This document shows positions 8,953-18,292 of a stretch of DNA of 64,000 nt, piece by piece. The notes beneath the pieces were generated by a model. The model was not told the DNA's origin. It did no database searches and saw nothing but the letters and a program-made list of their open reading frames with translations. How positions within the stretch are numbered: position 1 is the first letter of the stretch; each line of letters opens with the position of its first letter. Origin of the DNA: Virgibacillus ihumii. GTDB taxonomy: Bacteria > Bacillota > Bacilli > Bacillales > Amphibacillaceae. The translations under genes were made by a program, and so were the position numbers. The DNA is taken from the NCBI RefSeq assembly GCF_902726655.1, contig NZ_CACVAN010000001.1, positions 1,674,001 to 1,738,000 of the forward strand. Direction: 5' to 3'.

Positions 8953-9305
8953 ATAAAAAGACCCTTTACGCCCCATAATTCTGCTCAAATCAGAATTATC
9001 GGGACGAAAAGGGTCCACTTTTCGCGGTTCCACCCGGTTTTATAGCATTCTCGCAAATGCTACCTCGTATGACTGCAATGAATTACAGTCAGGTTTTTGA
9101 TAACAGGTGCACATGTCCTGCACCCGGCCGGACTTACTGGAGGACTCCTTGGTAGGGGGATCCCCGCCGTTCGGTCCGGCACTCAGAGATGGTGTTGAAG
9201 CAACATATACTTTCGGGATTCCAGCCTCCCCGAATCTCTGTGAATATAAACGTTGCCTCTCGTTCTCTTCATCGATTTCCTTAAAAATCCAGCATTCACC
9301 ACGTT
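8953..9305 (-). promoter_or_regulatory. T-box leader, threonine-specific
   Basis: Minus-strand leader of hom-thrC-thrB that senses uncharged tRNA-Thr. Seen: the T-box sequence GGGTGGAACCGCG (9023-9035), a Stem I whose base pairs CAGAGAT with ATCTCTG, and a specifier ACC (Thr codon, 9191-9193) directly before that 3' strand. A long terminator (8953-9016) pairs GACCCTTT with AAAGGGTC plus an AT-rich inner stem and ends in five Ts. The choice of ACC rather than the overlapping ACA is uncertain, but both are threonine codons. Confidence 0.92.
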
Positions 9306-9375
9306 AAAAGTAAGTGCTGGGATTTTTTTATATAATTATATTTAATGACGTTACAAAAAAATTATATTGCGGACT

Positions 9376-9404
9376 ATCATATACTGTTTTCAGCATAAGG
9401 TCAA
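9376..9404 (-). promoter_or_regulatory. SigA-type promoter of the T-box leader
   Basis: On the minus strand TTGACC, 17 bases, then TATGAT, placing the transcript start about 60-70 bases before the recognisable T-box. Between them is a hairpin (TCCAGCA/TGCTGG) that on the plus strand is followed by seven Ts and would resemble a terminator for antisense transcription. Confidence 0.6.
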
Positions 9405-9480
9405 CCATTTTTTTATTATTTTTATTGGAAGCGTTACCGATTACAGTATTACCGGGAAATTTATTTTTCGATAAACAGAT

Positions 9481-9750
9481 GTTTCGGTGACGTTTCCTTG
9501 TTTACGGTTGATGTTTCCGGCTTGCGGTTGATGTTTGACCCGTATGGTTGATGTTTCCGGCTTACGGTTGATGTTTGTACTCGTATCGTTGATGTTTCCG
9601 GCTTACGGTTGATGTTTGTACCGTACGGTCGATGTTCTCCGCTTACGGTTGATGTTTGTACCGTACGGTCGATGTTCTCCGCTTTGTACTCGTATGGTCG
9701 ATGTTTCCGGCTTGCGGTTGATGTTTGCCCCGTACGGTTGATGTTTGACT
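9481..9750. repeat. Tandem array A: about 13 units of a 20-bp repeat
   Basis: Thirteen 20-bp units (one of 21) plus a 9-base partial at 9682-9690, around the core GGTTGATGTTT. Units alternate between two types, one ending CCGG or CTCCG and one ending GTAC, so much of the array has a 40-bp higher-order period; 9602-9641 and 9642-9681 are identical. It lies between the divergent hom leader and tRNA-Ala. An open reading frame crosses it but the 20-bp period has no coding logic. Same family as arrays at 28.3 and 63.5 kb. Confidence 0.9.
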
Positions 9751-9854
9751 CAATCGACTATCAACGATCAACCTTTATGTTAGTGCTATCCTATTTTTTA
9801 AAAAAGTCCTTGAAAAATCTGCTCAAAAAGCATATAATTAATATCGGACTTAAC

Positions 9855-9927
9855 GGGGCATTAGCTCAGCTGGGAGAGCGCATCGCTGGCAGCGATGAGG
9901 TCATCGGTTCGAGCCCGATATGCTCCA
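9855..9927 (+). tRNA. tRNA-Ala (anticodon GGC)
   Basis: A 73-base cloverleaf: acceptor GGGGCAT pairs with ATGCTCC (one G-U), D arm GCTCAGCTGGGAGAGC, anticodon stem CATCG/CGATG with loop CTGGCAG (anticodon GGC, 9888-9890), and T arm with GGTTCGAGCC. The 3' CCA is not encoded. It stands alone, followed by its own terminator. Confidence 0.96.
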
Positions 9928-9934
9928 TACTCAC

Positions 9935-9967
9935 AACGCTTGTCCTGCGAAGGGTCAGCGTTTTTAT
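9935..9967 (+). terminator. Terminator of tRNA-Ala
   Basis: AACGCT pairs with AGCGTT around a G-rich loop, followed by five Ts, eight bases after the tRNA. Confidence 0.75.
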
Positions 9968-9972
9968 TATCA

Positions 9973-10014
9973 AAAAACACCTTTCCATCAGCCAAAGCAG
10001 GAAAGGTGTTTTTT
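9973..10014. terminator. Bidirectional terminator between tRNA-Ala and the ABC operon
   Basis: AAAACACCTTTCC pairs with GGAAAGGTGTTTT around a short loop; T runs on both strands suit termination of the minus-strand ABC operon and plus-strand read-through from the tRNA. Confidence 0.85.
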
Positions 10015-10017
10015 GCA

Positions 10018-10767
10018 TTAGGACGGATTTAGAATCCGCTGCAAAAATTGCTGGGTTCGTTCTTCTTTTGGTGCCTTCAAAACCTTTTCAGGCAAACCTT
10101 GCTCGACAATATAACCACCGTCCATGAAAATCACCTCATCAGAAACCTGTTCAGCAAATTGCAATTCATGGGTTACGACCGCCATAGTCCAATTTTCTCT
10201 CGCCAGATCTTTCATAACCGCTAAAACTTCACCGATCAGTTCAGGATCAAGCGCAGAGGTTGGTTCATCAAACAGCATCAGTTCCGGTTCAATCGCCAGT
10301 GCCCGCGCAATGCCAACCCGCTGCTGCTGACCACCGGAGAGTTGATGCGGATACAAATTTGCCTTATCCTGCAAGCCTACTTTTGTCAGGAGTTCGAGCG
10401 CATACTTCTTTTCCTTTTCTTTGTTGCGTTTTTGTACTATTACCGGGCCCTCTGTCACATTTTCCAGCGCTGTTTTGTGCGGAAACAGATTATATGATTG
10501 GAACACCATACCGGATTTTCGGCGCAGCTTCAAAACTTCTTTTTTAGAAATTTTCCCAGAAAAATCGAGCTTAAAATTATCATGAAACGTAAACTTTCCC
10601 CTGTTTGGCAGTTCAAGGGCATTTAAGCAGCGCAGTAAAGTTGTTTTCCCGGAACCGGATGGGCCGATAATAGACAGAACTTTCCCTTTTTCGATGTTTA
10701 AATCAATATTTTTCAACACTTCCAGGTCGCCAAATGACTTGGATAGACCTTCAACATTTAAATACAC
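10018..10767 (-). CDS. tcyC: Amino acid ABC transporter ATP-binding protein (cystine type)
   Basis: ATPase subunit, 249 residues, of a polar amino acid importer at the inner face of the membrane. Walker [13 protein letters not shown]-loop [11 protein letters not shown], signature [15 protein letters not shown], Walker [15 protein letters not shown] and H-loop VVTHE are all present. GTG start after AGGAGGTGAG. Last gene of a binding protein-permease-ATPase operon in the same order as Bacillus tcyABC. Assignment to cystine rests on resemblance of the binding protein; glutamine or other polar amino acids remain possible. Confidence 0.85.
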   Translation of the reverse strand: MYLNVEGLSKSFGDLEVLKNIDLNIEKGKVLSIIGPSGSGKTTLLRCLNALELPNRGKFTFHDNFKLDFSGKISKKEVLKLRRKSGMVFQSYNLFPHKTALENVTEGPVIVQKRNKEKEKKYALELLTKVGLQDKANLYPHQLSGGQQQRVGIARALAIEPELMLFDEPTSALDPELIGEVLAVMKDLARENWTMAVVTHELQFAEQVSDEVIFMDGGYIVEQGLPEKVLKAPKEERTQQFLQRILNPS

Positions 10768-10781
10768 TGGTTTCTCACCTC

Positions 10782-11495
10782 CTAGGCCGAGATATGACGT
10801 TCGAGACGTGACTCAATCGCCTGCTGTACAAGGGACAACAGAAAACAAACCACCCAGTAAAGAAGAGCCGCTTCAATATAAATCAGCATAAAATCATACG
10901 TAACCGCAGCAATTTCCTGCGCTTTCCGGAAAAGTTCCGTTACGAGAATCAGTGATGCCAGCGACGTATCTTTCACCAGACTGATAAATGTATTGGACAA
11001 TGGCGGCACAGAAACCCTTGCCGCCTGTGGAATAATAATCCGCCGCAATGCTGTGTTCTGAGTCATTCCGATGGTGTATGCCGCTTCCCACTGCCCTTTT
11101 GAAATGGATAAAATCGATGCACGAATAATTTCGGATGCATAGGCACCAACATTGATGGAAAACGCAATGACAGCGCTCGGAAATGGATCAATCGTTAGAC
11201 CAAGACTCGGCAGCCCGTAAAACACAATAAACAGCTGCACAAGCAATGGTGTCCCGCGCACAGCCGATACAATCGCCACGGACGGTGCACGCACAATCGG
11301 TGTCTTGGAAAGACGCATGATTGCAAGTAACAATGCCAGTGCAAGACCAATCGTGAACGCTATTAAGGTGAGCGGAATAGTATATTGAATCCCGCCCATG
11401 ATCATCGGCAGCAATGAGTTTTTAAATAACTCCCAGCCCCCCATCGTTGCATCAATTGTCAATAACGTACTATTTGGTAGAAACATCTTCACCAA
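10782..11495 (-). CDS. tcyB: Amino acid ABC transporter permease (cystine type)
   Basis: Integral membrane subunit of about 235 residues with five hydrophobic segments and the HisMQ-type EAA loop ([13 protein letters not shown] ... IIIPQAAR) that docks to the ATPase. The annotated start overlaps the end of the binding-protein gene by 26 bases; an ATG at 11486 inside that overlap or one at 11444 are alternatives, and no strong ribosome site separates them. Fourteen bases before the ATPase gene. Confidence 0.85.
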   Translation of the reverse strand: MVKMFLPNSTLLTIDATMGGWELFKNSLLPMIMGGIQYTIPLTLIAFTIGLALALLLAIMRLSKTPIVRAPSVAIVSAVRGTPLLVQLFIVFYGLPSLGLTIDPFPSAVIAFSINVGAYASEIIRASILSISKGQWEAAYTIGMTQNTALRRIIIPQAARVSVPPLSNTFISLVKDTSLASLILVTELFRKAQEIAAVTYDFMLIYIEAALLYWVVCFLLSLVQQAIESRLERHISA

Positions 11496-12288
11496 ACCAT
11501 TCTTTTCCTATTTTCGCCAATGTGCCGTCTTCTTTCATCGCTTTCAGTTGTTTATTGACTGCTTTCACCAGTTTTTCGTTTCCTTTGTTAAAGGTAAATG
11601 CCGTTTTAGTTGCGTCATCTTGTTTGGCAGCAATTTTAATTTGCTCTCCACCCTGTTTCTGAATATAGTCAAGGACAGCGAGTCTATCATTTACCGTTAA
11701 ATCCACTCTGCCCTGTTTGATCAATTCAATCGATTGAGCCAAACCTTTCACATTAACAATTTCCGCTCCATGTTCTTCAGCAATCTTTTCAAAATTACTT
11801 GTAAGCGACTGTGCAGACTTCTTCCCTTTTATGTCATCAAATGAGTCGACATTATTGTTTTCTTTGGGAGTGACAACCACTGCGGATGTATACGTATACG
11901 GAATGGAGAAGTCATAGTTTGCTTTTCGTTCCTTATTGATTCCCACCTGGTTTGCGATGACATCAAATCGCTTCGAATTTAGTCCAGCAAACATGGCATC
12001 CCATTTCGTTTCCATAAACTCTACTTCAACACCCATTCGATCGGCAACTTCCCGGATGACTTCCACATCATAGCCGGTCAATTTGTCCTGTGAATTGTGG
12101 AATGTGAATGGTGCATAAGTTCCTTCCGTTCCAACTGTCAGCACACCGGTTTCTTTTACATGATCTAACAGACTTCCAGAAGAATTGTTCGCACTGTCAG
12201 ACTGCTTGTTTCCCTCATTGGATCCGCCGCATGCAGCAAGAACAAGCATAAGTCCCGCCAGCAAAACGATATATAAAACTTTTTTCAT
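11470..12288 (-). CDS. tcyA: Cystine-type ABC transporter substrate-binding lipoprotein
   Basis: Extracellular solute-binding protein of 272 residues. Signal peptide with lipobox LAAC (Cys20) followed by a GGSNEGNK linker; family 3 solute-binding fold with VGTEGTYAPFTFH and GYDVEVIREVADRMG. The C-terminus ([17 protein letters not shown]) resembles Bacillus TcyA (YckK). First gene of the operon, with a good promoter upstream. Sulfur amino acid uptake would fit the sulfate genes and SAM-riboswitch elsewhere in the window, but the ligand is inferred. Confidence 0.82.
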   Translation of the reverse strand: MKKVLYIVLLAGLMLVLAACGGSNEGNKQSDSANNSSGSLLDHVKETGVLTVGTEGTYAPFTFHNSQDKLTGYDVEVIREVADRMGVEVEFMETKWDAMFAGLNSKRFDVIANQVGINKERKANYDFSIPYTYTSAVVVTPKENNNVDSFDDIKGKKSAQSLTSNFEKIAEEHGAEIVNVKGLAQSIELIKQGRVDLTVNDRLAVLDYIQKQGGEQIKIAAKQDDATKTAFTFNKGNEKLVKAVNKQLKAMKEDGTLAKIGKEWFGEDVSTK

Positions 12289-12329
12289 TTGATTACCCCC
12301 AGTAAATTTATCGGATTAATGCCTAATTG

Positions 12330-12358
12330 ATTATAAAGTATTCTATGCTTCATGTAAA
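12330..12358 (-). promoter_or_regulatory. SigA-type promoter of the tcyABC-like operon
   Basis: Minus strand TTTACA, 17-base spacer, TATAAT, about 42 bases before the tcyA start. No S-box or T-box leader is visible between them. Confidence 0.75.
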
Positions 12359-12403
12359 CGAATTGATATGTAATGTTAGGGTTACCAGAAAAAAAGTTTT
12401 CAT

Positions 12404-12430
12404 GAAAAAAGGGCCAAATGAAATGACCCC
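12404..12430 (-). terminator. Terminator of rocA
   Basis: Minus strand GGGTCA pairs with TGGCCC (one G-U) around a 7-base loop, then six Ts; ten bases after the rocA stop. Confidence 0.7.
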
Positions 12431-12440
12431 TTACTTAGCT

Positions 12441-13991
12441 TTATAGTGTTTCTGAAACCGTTTTTGCTTCAAGGAAGTTCAGCAGATAATCCGGACCACC
12501 TGCCTTGGCGTCTGTTCCGGACATTTTGAACCCGCCGAACGGATGATAACCGACAATCGATGCTGTACAGCCACGATTGAAATATAAATTTCCGACATGG
12601 AAATCATACCGCGCACGGTTCAGATGTTTGCGGTTGTTGGAAATAACTGCACCCGTCAAGCCGTAATCGGTATTGTTGGCAATTTCGAGTAATTCATCAA
12701 AATCTTTTGCCTTTGCGAACGCAACAACCGGTCCGAAAATTTCTTCCTGCATGATGGTTGCATTCGGTGCTGCATCGGCGAAAATCGTCGGATAAATGTA
12801 ATACCCTTTGGAATCATCTGACTCACCGCCATATACAAGACTGGCTTCATTTTTGCCGATTTCGATATAATTTTTGATTTTATCAAACTGTTTCCGGTTA
12901 ATAACTCCGCCCATATACGGATTGTCTGCACCGGGGTCTCCTACCGAAATATCCTTTGTGTATTCGATGGTTTTTTCCAGAACTTCATCATAGACATCTT
13001 CATGAATGACAGCTCGTGAACACGCGGAACACTTCTGTCCCTGGAACCCAAACGCTGACTGGGCAATCGCTTCAGCTGCCAGATCGAGATCTGCTTCATT
13101 GTCCACGATAATGGTATCTTTACCGCCCATTTCAGCGACCACACGCTTCAGGAAGTTTTGGCCTTCCTGCACTTCAGCAGCGCGTTTCATAATTCGGGTA
13201 CCAGTCTGCCTCGAACCGGTGAAATTAATAAAGTGTGTTCTAGGATGATCGACCATATAATCCCCGAGTTCTTCCGGGTCGCCTGGCAGGAAGTTAACAA
13301 CGCCGGCAGGCAATCCGGCTTCTTCCAGCACTTCAATAAGTTTATACGCAATTACCGGTGTGTTTTCGGATGGCTTCAACAGTACCGGATTTCCCGCAAC
13401 AATCGGTCCAACGGTTGTACCGCAAACGATGGCAAACGCAAAGTTCCATGGCGGAATTGCCACGCCAGGTCCTATCGGCTGATAAAAATAAGAATTATTC
13501 TCAAACGGCCGATCATTGATCTCTTTTCCTTTACCAAGCTCAATCATCTGTCTCCCGTAATATTCCATGAAGTCAATCGCTTCCGCTGTATCTGCGTCAG
13601 CCTGCCCCCATGGTTTACCAGCTTCATACGACATCATGGAAGAAATTTCATGCTTACGCCGGCGTGCAATCGCAGCCGCTTTAAACATGACATCCGCACG
13701 TTCCTCAGCTGAAAATTCACGCCATTCCTGAAATGCTTCATATGCAGCATCCATCGCCTGATCGATGTGGGCTTTTTTCGCTTTGGAAACAGACCCGATC
13801 AGCTGGGATGTATTGGATGGATTGTATGACTCCAGCTTATCATCGGTAAAAATTCGCTGTCCGCCAATAACAAGCGGATATTCTTTTCCCAAATCCATCC
13901 GGCGCATTCTGCTCAGTGCATCTTCATATTCCTGACGATTTTCCTGCTCTGCAAAATTTGTAAATGGTTCGTGTTTATAAGACACTACCAC
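12441..13991 (-). CDS. rocA: 1-Pyrroline-5-carboxylate dehydrogenase
   Basis: NAD-dependent oxidation of P5C/glutamate semialdehyde to glutamate, the last step of proline, arginine and ornithine breakdown. 516 residues, the usual length of the monofunctional enzyme. Aldehyde dehydrogenase landmarks: PPWNFAFAI, catalytic Glu287 in VAEMGGKD and nucleophile Cys321 in [15 protein letters not shown] start six bases after GGAGGG. Transcribed alone; no proline dehydrogenase adjoins it, though the amino-acid cluster at 19.6-23.3 kb may deliver proline or ornithine to it. Confidence 0.93.
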   Translation of the reverse strand: MVVSYKHEPFTNFAEQENRQEYEDALSRMRRMDLGKEYPLVIGGQRIFTDDKLESYNPSNTSQLIGSVSKAKKAHIDQAMDAAYEAFQEWREFSAEERADVMFKAAAIARRRKHEISSMMSYEAGKPWGQADADTAEAIDFMEYYGRQMIELGKGKEINDRPFENNSYFYQPIGPGVAIPPWNFAFAIVCGTTVGPIVAGNPVLLKPSENTPVIAYKLIEVLEEAGLPAGVVNFLPGDPEELGDYMVDHPRTHFINFTGSRQTGTRIMKRAAEVQEGQNFLKRVVAEMGGKDTIIVDNEADLDLAAEAIAQSAFGFQGQKCSACSRAVIHEDVYDEVLEKTIEYTKDISVGDPGADNPYMGGVINRKQFDKIKNYIEIGKNEASLVYGGESDDSKGYYIYPTIFADAAPNATIMQEEIFGPVVAFAKAKDFDELLEIANNTDYGLTGAVISNNRKHLNRARYDFHVGNLYFNRGCTASIVGYHPFGGFKMSGTDAKAGGPDYLLNFLEAKTVSETL

Positions 13992-14075
13992 GTGAAACCC
14001 TCCTTTTATTAGGCAGAAAAACTTAAATGCATACCTAATTAAGGATTTATCACAAATTCCTTTCCGTTAAACATG

Positions 14076-14534
14076 TTATGATATTATAGCCGGTTCCCGT
14101 TCGACAATACCTTTTGCTACCGTTCTTGTGAAACGCTTTGCCGCCTTAGGTACAATTTTTTTGAGCACAGAATTCATCATTGGTGCAGCTAATCCATTTG
14201 CTTTTATCCGCAGACAACCCGTGATAACCGTCTTTTGATCATGTATTTTTTCCGCGCTGAAATATCCATCACCGGAAAAATTCTCATTTAACCCTTTCAA
14301 CGTAAATGCAATCAGCCCCGGTTCCTTAACATCAGTAATATCAAGCTGCATACGCACAGATTTCTCAATAAGCCCGATTTCACCTTTTGCAATCCAGACA
14401 GATCGCGAACTGCTGTGAATTTCATGCTCAACATATCCGGGAATTAACGGCGCCAGGTTATTCATATCCGATACAAACGTCCAGACATTCCGAATCGGCA
14501 CATCCACTGCCAGATTATGCTTGCCATGCGCCAT
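14076..14534 (-). CDS. CoxG-like SRPBCC family protein
   Basis: 152 residues of a START/SRPBCC-type ligand-binding fold, recognised as the CoxG (carbon monoxide dehydrogenase subunit G) family from the pattern VPIRNVWTFVSDMNNLAPLIPGY near the N-terminus. No Cox/Xdh molybdenum enzyme genes are nearby, so the CO dehydrogenase name should not be read as function; stand-alone members are common and may bind lipids or hydrophobic ligands. Clear GGAGG start. The gap to the upstream flank and the EamA gene downstream-of-start leaves it as a single-gene unit. Confidence 0.7.
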   Translation of the reverse strand: MAHGKHNLAVDVPIRNVWTFVSDMNNLAPLIPGYVEHEIHSSSRSVWIAKGEIGLIEKSVRMQLDITDVKEPGLIAFTLKGLNENFSGDGYFSAEKIHDQKTVITGCLRIKANGLAAPMMNSVLKKIVPKAAKRFTRTVAKGIVEREPAIIS

Positions 14535-14603
14535 AAACCACCCTCCTCATTCTGATAAAATACACATTTACTACTCTATGCACGTCGAAATAATATAGAC
14601 GTA

Positions 14604-15506
14604 TCAATGCGAAAGTTTCTTTTCTTTCAAACGCCGCCTTCGTTCAAACGCATTGACCAGAATGACACTTGCAATGGCGATTATCCCTCCGGCAACAGAG
14701 AGAAGACTCGGCAGTTCATGCAGCCAAACCCAGGCGACTAAGATCGCAAATGCCGGTTCGATATACATCATACTTGTAACGGCTCCTGCTTCACCAGCGG
14801 ACAGGGCAATCGCCCACGTAACATAAGCTATTGCCGCCGGGAAAATCCCGACGTAGATTGCCGACAGATTTGCCTCCAATGTGGCTCCCTGAATGCTTTC
14901 AAACAAACCCGGGGAGAAAACAAAAAAAGGAAAAGTTCCTGCCCACGTAAAATACGCTGTCAATTCAACCGGTCTATATTTCGTAAGCAAAGGTTTCTGA
15001 AACACAAAAAAGATTGATGTAGCAATGGACGCAATAATAATCAATAGCGCACCTGCTGAAACACCGAACGACGAACCAGGTGTACCAAGTGTAATCAAAA
15101 AGATCCCGAAAAAACCTACGCCAAGCCCAGTCCATCCATAAAGACTCGGGCGTTCTTTCAAAACTATCGCGGCGATGATTGCCGTAAAAATCGGTGCTGA
15201 AGCGACAAACATTGCTGTCGTTCCGGCAGGCACTGTCTGTTCACCGAAAGTAATCCCGCTATGATAGACGCTGATACCAATCCAGCCAAGCAGCAAAATT
15301 TTCAGCAGATCCTTCTTTGCAGGCAGCCGGAATTTCGTTCCCGGCCAAACAGCATACAAAATAAAAACTGCCGAAGCAATCAAAAACCTCGTCAGTACTA
15401 GATGACCGGAGCTATATCCCCCGTGCAGACTAGCACGGATGGCAGCGAACGTCGAGCCCCAGATAATGATGGTAATAAAAGCCATAATAAATGCTTTTCG
15501 ATTCAT
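14604..15506 (-). CDS. EamA/DMT-superfamily transporter
   Basis: About 300 residues with ten predicted membrane helices arranged as two EamA repeats (roughly residues 5-140 and 155-290), typical of drug/metabolite exporters such as YdcZ/RhaT relatives. The N-terminal motif IIWGSTFAAIRA and HELPSLLSVAGG near the C-terminus are family-like. The ATG at 15506 is eight bases after GGAGG and is preferred to GTG at 15512. Substrate unknown. Confidence 0.82.
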   Translation of the reverse strand: MNRKAFIMAFITIIIWGSTFAAIRASLHGGYSSGHLVLTRFLIASAVFILYAVWPGTKFRLPAKKDLLKILLLGWIGISVYHSGITFGEQTVPAGTTAMFVASAPIFTAIIAAIVLKERPSLYGWTGLGVGFFGIFLITLGTPGSSFGVSAGALLIIIASIATSIFFVFQKPLLTKYRPVELTAYFTWAGTFPFFVFSPGLFESIQGATLEANLSAIYVGIFPAAIAYVTWAIALSAGEAGAVTSMMYIEPAFAILVAWVWLHELPSLLSVAGGIIAIASVILVNAFERRRRLKEKKLSH

Positions 15507-15622
15507 ATTCACTGCCTCCTTTCTAATCTATCCATTATACAACATATCGTCATTTTACCGGTATCAAATACTTTTCCCGATTGAGGGAGGCACGGCAATT
15601 CGACGGTCCTCTCCTCTCGAAA

Positions 15623-15654
15623 TAAAAAAATATCATGGCAGCAATCGCCATGAC
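15623..15654 (-). terminator. Terminator of the flavin reductase gene
   Basis: Minus strand GTCATGGC pairs with GCCATGAT around seven bases, followed by ATTTTTTTATTT. Confidence 0.8.
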
Positions 15655-15683
15655 ATTTCGATTGTTCCATATTCAGTTTAATT

Positions 15684-16400
15684 TTAATATCCGGAAAACT
15701 CTTCAGCACGAATATTATCTTCGTTTGCACCGGCATCAACAAGCAGCTTATACATGGCTTTCACCATATCCGGCGGACCGGCAAGATAATATATCGGTTT
15801 GCTCACGTCTGATACGTAGCGCTTCAACATCTCCTCATCAATATGGCCGTTTTCACCGTTCCATTCATCCGAATCAGTCTGCGTCATAACCGGAACAAAC
15901 TCAAAATTCGAATTTTGCTTCTCAAACTTTTCCAAATCAGACATAAACGGCGCATCATCAGGAGTATGGTTGGAATAAAGCAGTGTCATCTCATGTGATG
16001 TCTTATTTTTTGTTGCCTCAGCAATCATGCTCCTGATTGGAGTGATACCAATCCCGCCGATTAGAAAAACTGCCGGTGTCGATTCCGTTTTATGCAAAGT
16101 GAAATTTCCGTGCGGTCCGTCAAATTTCACCTCAGTTCCTTCTGTCATATCCTTGAGCACACGCTTATACGCAGAATCCCGTATACGTGTAGCCGTAACA
16201 AGCTCATTTTCCGACGGTGCATATACAAACGAAAATGGCCTTGTGTTTCCATCCTCATCTGTTTCACTTGGATTAATCAGGGTAAATTCACCAAACTGTC
16301 CGGCCCTGAATTCAAAACCATCAGGCATTTCCCAATGAAAGGCCATTGTATCGTTTGCAACCTCTTCTTTCTTAAGTAATTTTATCGTTTCTGCAGACAT
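15684..16400 (-). CDS. FAD-binding oxidoreductase (ferredoxin-NADP reductase fold)
   Basis: 238-residue flavoprotein reductase. FAD-binding RPFSF (about 54-58), NAD(P)-binding GGIGITPIRSM and C-terminal YLAGPPDMV are visible. It ends in EEFSGY with no [2Fe-2S] plant-type ferredoxin domain, so it must pass electrons to a separate partner or directly to a small acceptor. Transcribed alone with its own terminator. Physiological partner unknown. Confidence 0.82.
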   Translation of the reverse strand: MSAETIKLLKKEEVANDTMAFHWEMPDGFEFRAGQFGEFTLINPSETDEDGNTRPFSFVYAPSENELVTATRIRDSAYKRVLKDMTEGTEVKFDGPHGNFTLHKTESTPAVFLIGGIGITPIRSMIAEATKNKTSHEMTLLYSNHTPDDAPFMSDLEKFEKQNSNFEFVPVMTQTDSDEWNGENGHIDEEMLKRYVSDVSKPIYYLAGPPDMVKAMYKLLVDAGANEDNIRAEEFSGY

Positions 16401-16570
16401 ATTTCTTCAACTCCTTTTACAACGAAACTCACTATTAATTAGTCTATTTAACTGTTCCCTAAATATACCAATTTAAACAAGTTGAAAAAATCACTACGAT
16501 AATTCATCGTTTAGTTAACAAGTAACTTAGCCCAAACTCTGGGTGCAGATTTGTTTCAGGGAAAAATATT

Positions 16571-17260
16571 TCAGCCATCGATTAAACCTTTGATTTGATT
16601 AAAAACTGTAAAATCAAAGCCATTTCGAAAAGACCTGTCAATCCGAACAGCCTTTCCAAAATGATAGTCACAAGCTCCAACAGATTCATGAACATCCAGA
16701 ATATTTCCGGACGACAAGCCCGATCCCGCCATGATAACAGGGCCAACCAATTGCTTGGACAAACGAACAAGTCTGCTAAGTTGTTCTTTACCGCGTTCAC
16801 AATCTTTCGCGCCGCCGGAAGTCAAAATACGTTTAACATGTGACCTGTATTTTGCAAGTAACCGATACGCCGTTTCCTGTGATTCCACTTCATCAAACGC
16901 CCGGTGAAAGGTAATATCCAATCGCGGTGCCATCTTTATAATTTCAGAAAGCGCCTGTTCATTTATCGTATTATCACTATTTAATCCCCCAAACACAATT
17001 CCATTGCCACCCAGGTCCAATATCGCCTGGACATCTCCCCTAATAACCTCCATATCTTCCGCCGAATAATGAAAGCCATAACTATGCGGGCGAATCATCA
17101 CTTGAACCGGTATACTAACACTTCCAAGCACCTGTTTTAACGTGCCAAAACTAGGGGTCAACCCTCCTTCCTGAATGGCTGACACCAGTTCAACCCTGTC
17201 GGCTCCCAATTTTTCTGCTTCAATCGCTTCCTGTCTGTTCTGAACGATAACTTCCAGCAC
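16571..17260 (-). CDS. cutC: CutC family protein
   Basis: 229-residue TIM-barrel protein of the CutC family: MLEVIVQN start, GADRVELVSAIQEGGLTPS, VMIRPHSYGFHYS and ITFHRAFDE motifs. CutC has been linked to copper homeostasis but its biochemical role is unsettled. Here it is the third gene of a minus-strand unit after a CdaR-type regulator and an asparaginase (14-base gap), a context that suggests a metabolic enzyme rather than a copper factor. GTG start after GGGAG. Confidence 0.88.
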   Translation of the reverse strand: MLEVIVQNRQEAIEAEKLGADRVELVSAIQEGGLTPSFGTLKQVLGSVSIPVQVMIRPHSYGFHYSAEDMEVIRGDVQAILDLGGNGIVFGGLNSDNTINEQALSEIIKMAPRLDITFHRAFDEVESQETAYRLLAKYRSHVKRILTSGGAKDCERGKEQLSRLVRLSKQLVGPVIMAGSGLSSGNILDVHESVGACDYHFGKAVRIDRSFRNGFDFTVFNQIKGLIDG

Positions 17261-17274
17261 GATTATCTCACTCC

Positions 17275-18267
17275 CTACAATATAATCTTTGTTTGACCAA
17301 CAGCTTTTCCATTATCATTAACGATTTCATGTGACCGCAGCTTCAACAACCGATCAATTGTCGCTTTGTTACTATAATCTAATTTCTTTAGCAGTTCAGC
17401 AACAAGTACCGGCCAGATAAGTTCTGATCCGCTTAACACTTTTAAGGCAATACCAATTTTTTCTTTTTTCAGTGCCAAACAATAAACACCTTGTGCCCCG
17501 CCTTTTGCGACAATATTTGAATCCGTCAAAAGTTCCGTACAGATAAATTGGTGGGACGCCACTATTTCCGGTGCTTCATGCATAACCTTATCAACCTTCT
17601 CAATCGAACGTCTCACCTCAAAATTTTCAATCAGCATAGGATTACCAATCTTCAAGTACGAAATCGCCATGTTTTTCAGTGAAACAGCATGTACCGGGAC
17701 ACCACAGCCATCAATCGCTGAATGAATTTCATCAAGTGGTGTTTCCGACAGTTCAGTTATATACTGAAGAATCTTCTGCTGGATTGGATGCTCCAACTCA
17801 CCATATCCATCCAAATCATAGCCTTTCTCCCGTGCATATGCCAAAAATCCTAAATGTTTGCCGGCACAATTATGTAATAATCTCCGTCGTGGCTTTTGAT
17901 TCCGAATATAGGATTCCTTAGGCGTTTCATTCAGCGGATAACTTTGATTACAGATCAGCATGTCCTCTGACAGGTTAAGCTTTCCCATCAGACGCTCCAG
18001 TGTCTCCTCCTGATACCGCTCACCGCGTTGTGAAGCCGTAAACAAAGCAGCCTCCTCATTGGTAAGCTGAAATTTTTCCATGATATCAGTTGTAAATACT
18101 GGTATCGCCTGAATTGGTTTCATCGACGACCGATAATATACCTGCTGGCTGACATCTCCCTTTTCAAAGAGTACATCTTTATCACCATTAACTGCACAAA
18201 TGATACCCTGATGCGCATTTTCAAGTATCCCGCCTCTGTATTCTTCCGCTATGATTGGATATGTCAT
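17275..18267 (-). CDS. L-asparaginase II family (Rhizobium AnsA type)
   Basis: About 330 residues of the asparaginase II family (PF06089), a beta-lactamase-like fold unrelated to E. coli AnsA/AnsB. Family motifs: YRSSMKPIQAIP with the Ser-x-x-Lys nucleophile pair (about residues 46-49), and LLHNCAGKHLGFLAYA. The usual ASHSGEPxH is altered to ASQRGERYQ, so substrate may differ from asparagine. ATG at 18267 sits seven bases after GGAGGG, better than the upstream TTG. Sits between the CdaR-type regulator and CutC in one transcript. Confidence 0.82.
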   Translation of the reverse strand: MTYPIIAEEYRGGILENAHQGIICAVNGDKDVLFEKGDVSQQVYYRSSMKPIQAIPVFTTDIMEKFQLTNEEAALFTASQRGERYQEETLERLMGKLNLSEDMLICNQSYPLNETPKESYIRNQKPRRRLLHNCAGKHLGFLAYAREKGYDLDGYGELEHPIQQKILQYITELSETPLDEIHSAIDGCGVPVHAVSLKNMAISYLKIGNPMLIENFEVRRSIEKVDKVMHEAPEIVASHQFICTELLTDSNIVAKGGAQGVYCLALKKEKIGIALKVLSGSELIWPVLVAELLKKLDYSNKATIDRLLKLRSHEIVNDNGKAVGQTKIIL

Positions 18268-18292
18268 GGAACTTCCCTCCAAATCTGTACAT

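Noticed and set aside
9481-9750. Array A (and B, C) as CRISPR
   Set aside because: Units are directly adjacent at 20 bp with no unique spacers, and no cas genes are in the window.
9609-10127. A 172-codon plus-strand frame through array A, the tRNA and the ABC gene end
   Set aside because: It runs through a 20-bp repeat array, a tRNA gene and two terminators; composition is repeat-driven and there is no ribosome site.
14100-14107. Spo0A-box-like TTCGACAA inside the CoxG-like gene
   Set aside because: Coding position; no promoter context. The copy at 60059 in nhaC is rejected for the same reason.
14076-14534. Carbon monoxide dehydrogenase operon
   Set aside because: Only a CoxG-like SRPBCC protein is present; no coxMSL or maturation genes.
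18268-18282. Longer asparaginase start (TTG at 18282)
   Set aside because: It overlaps the ribosome site GGAGGG that serves the ATG at 18267.
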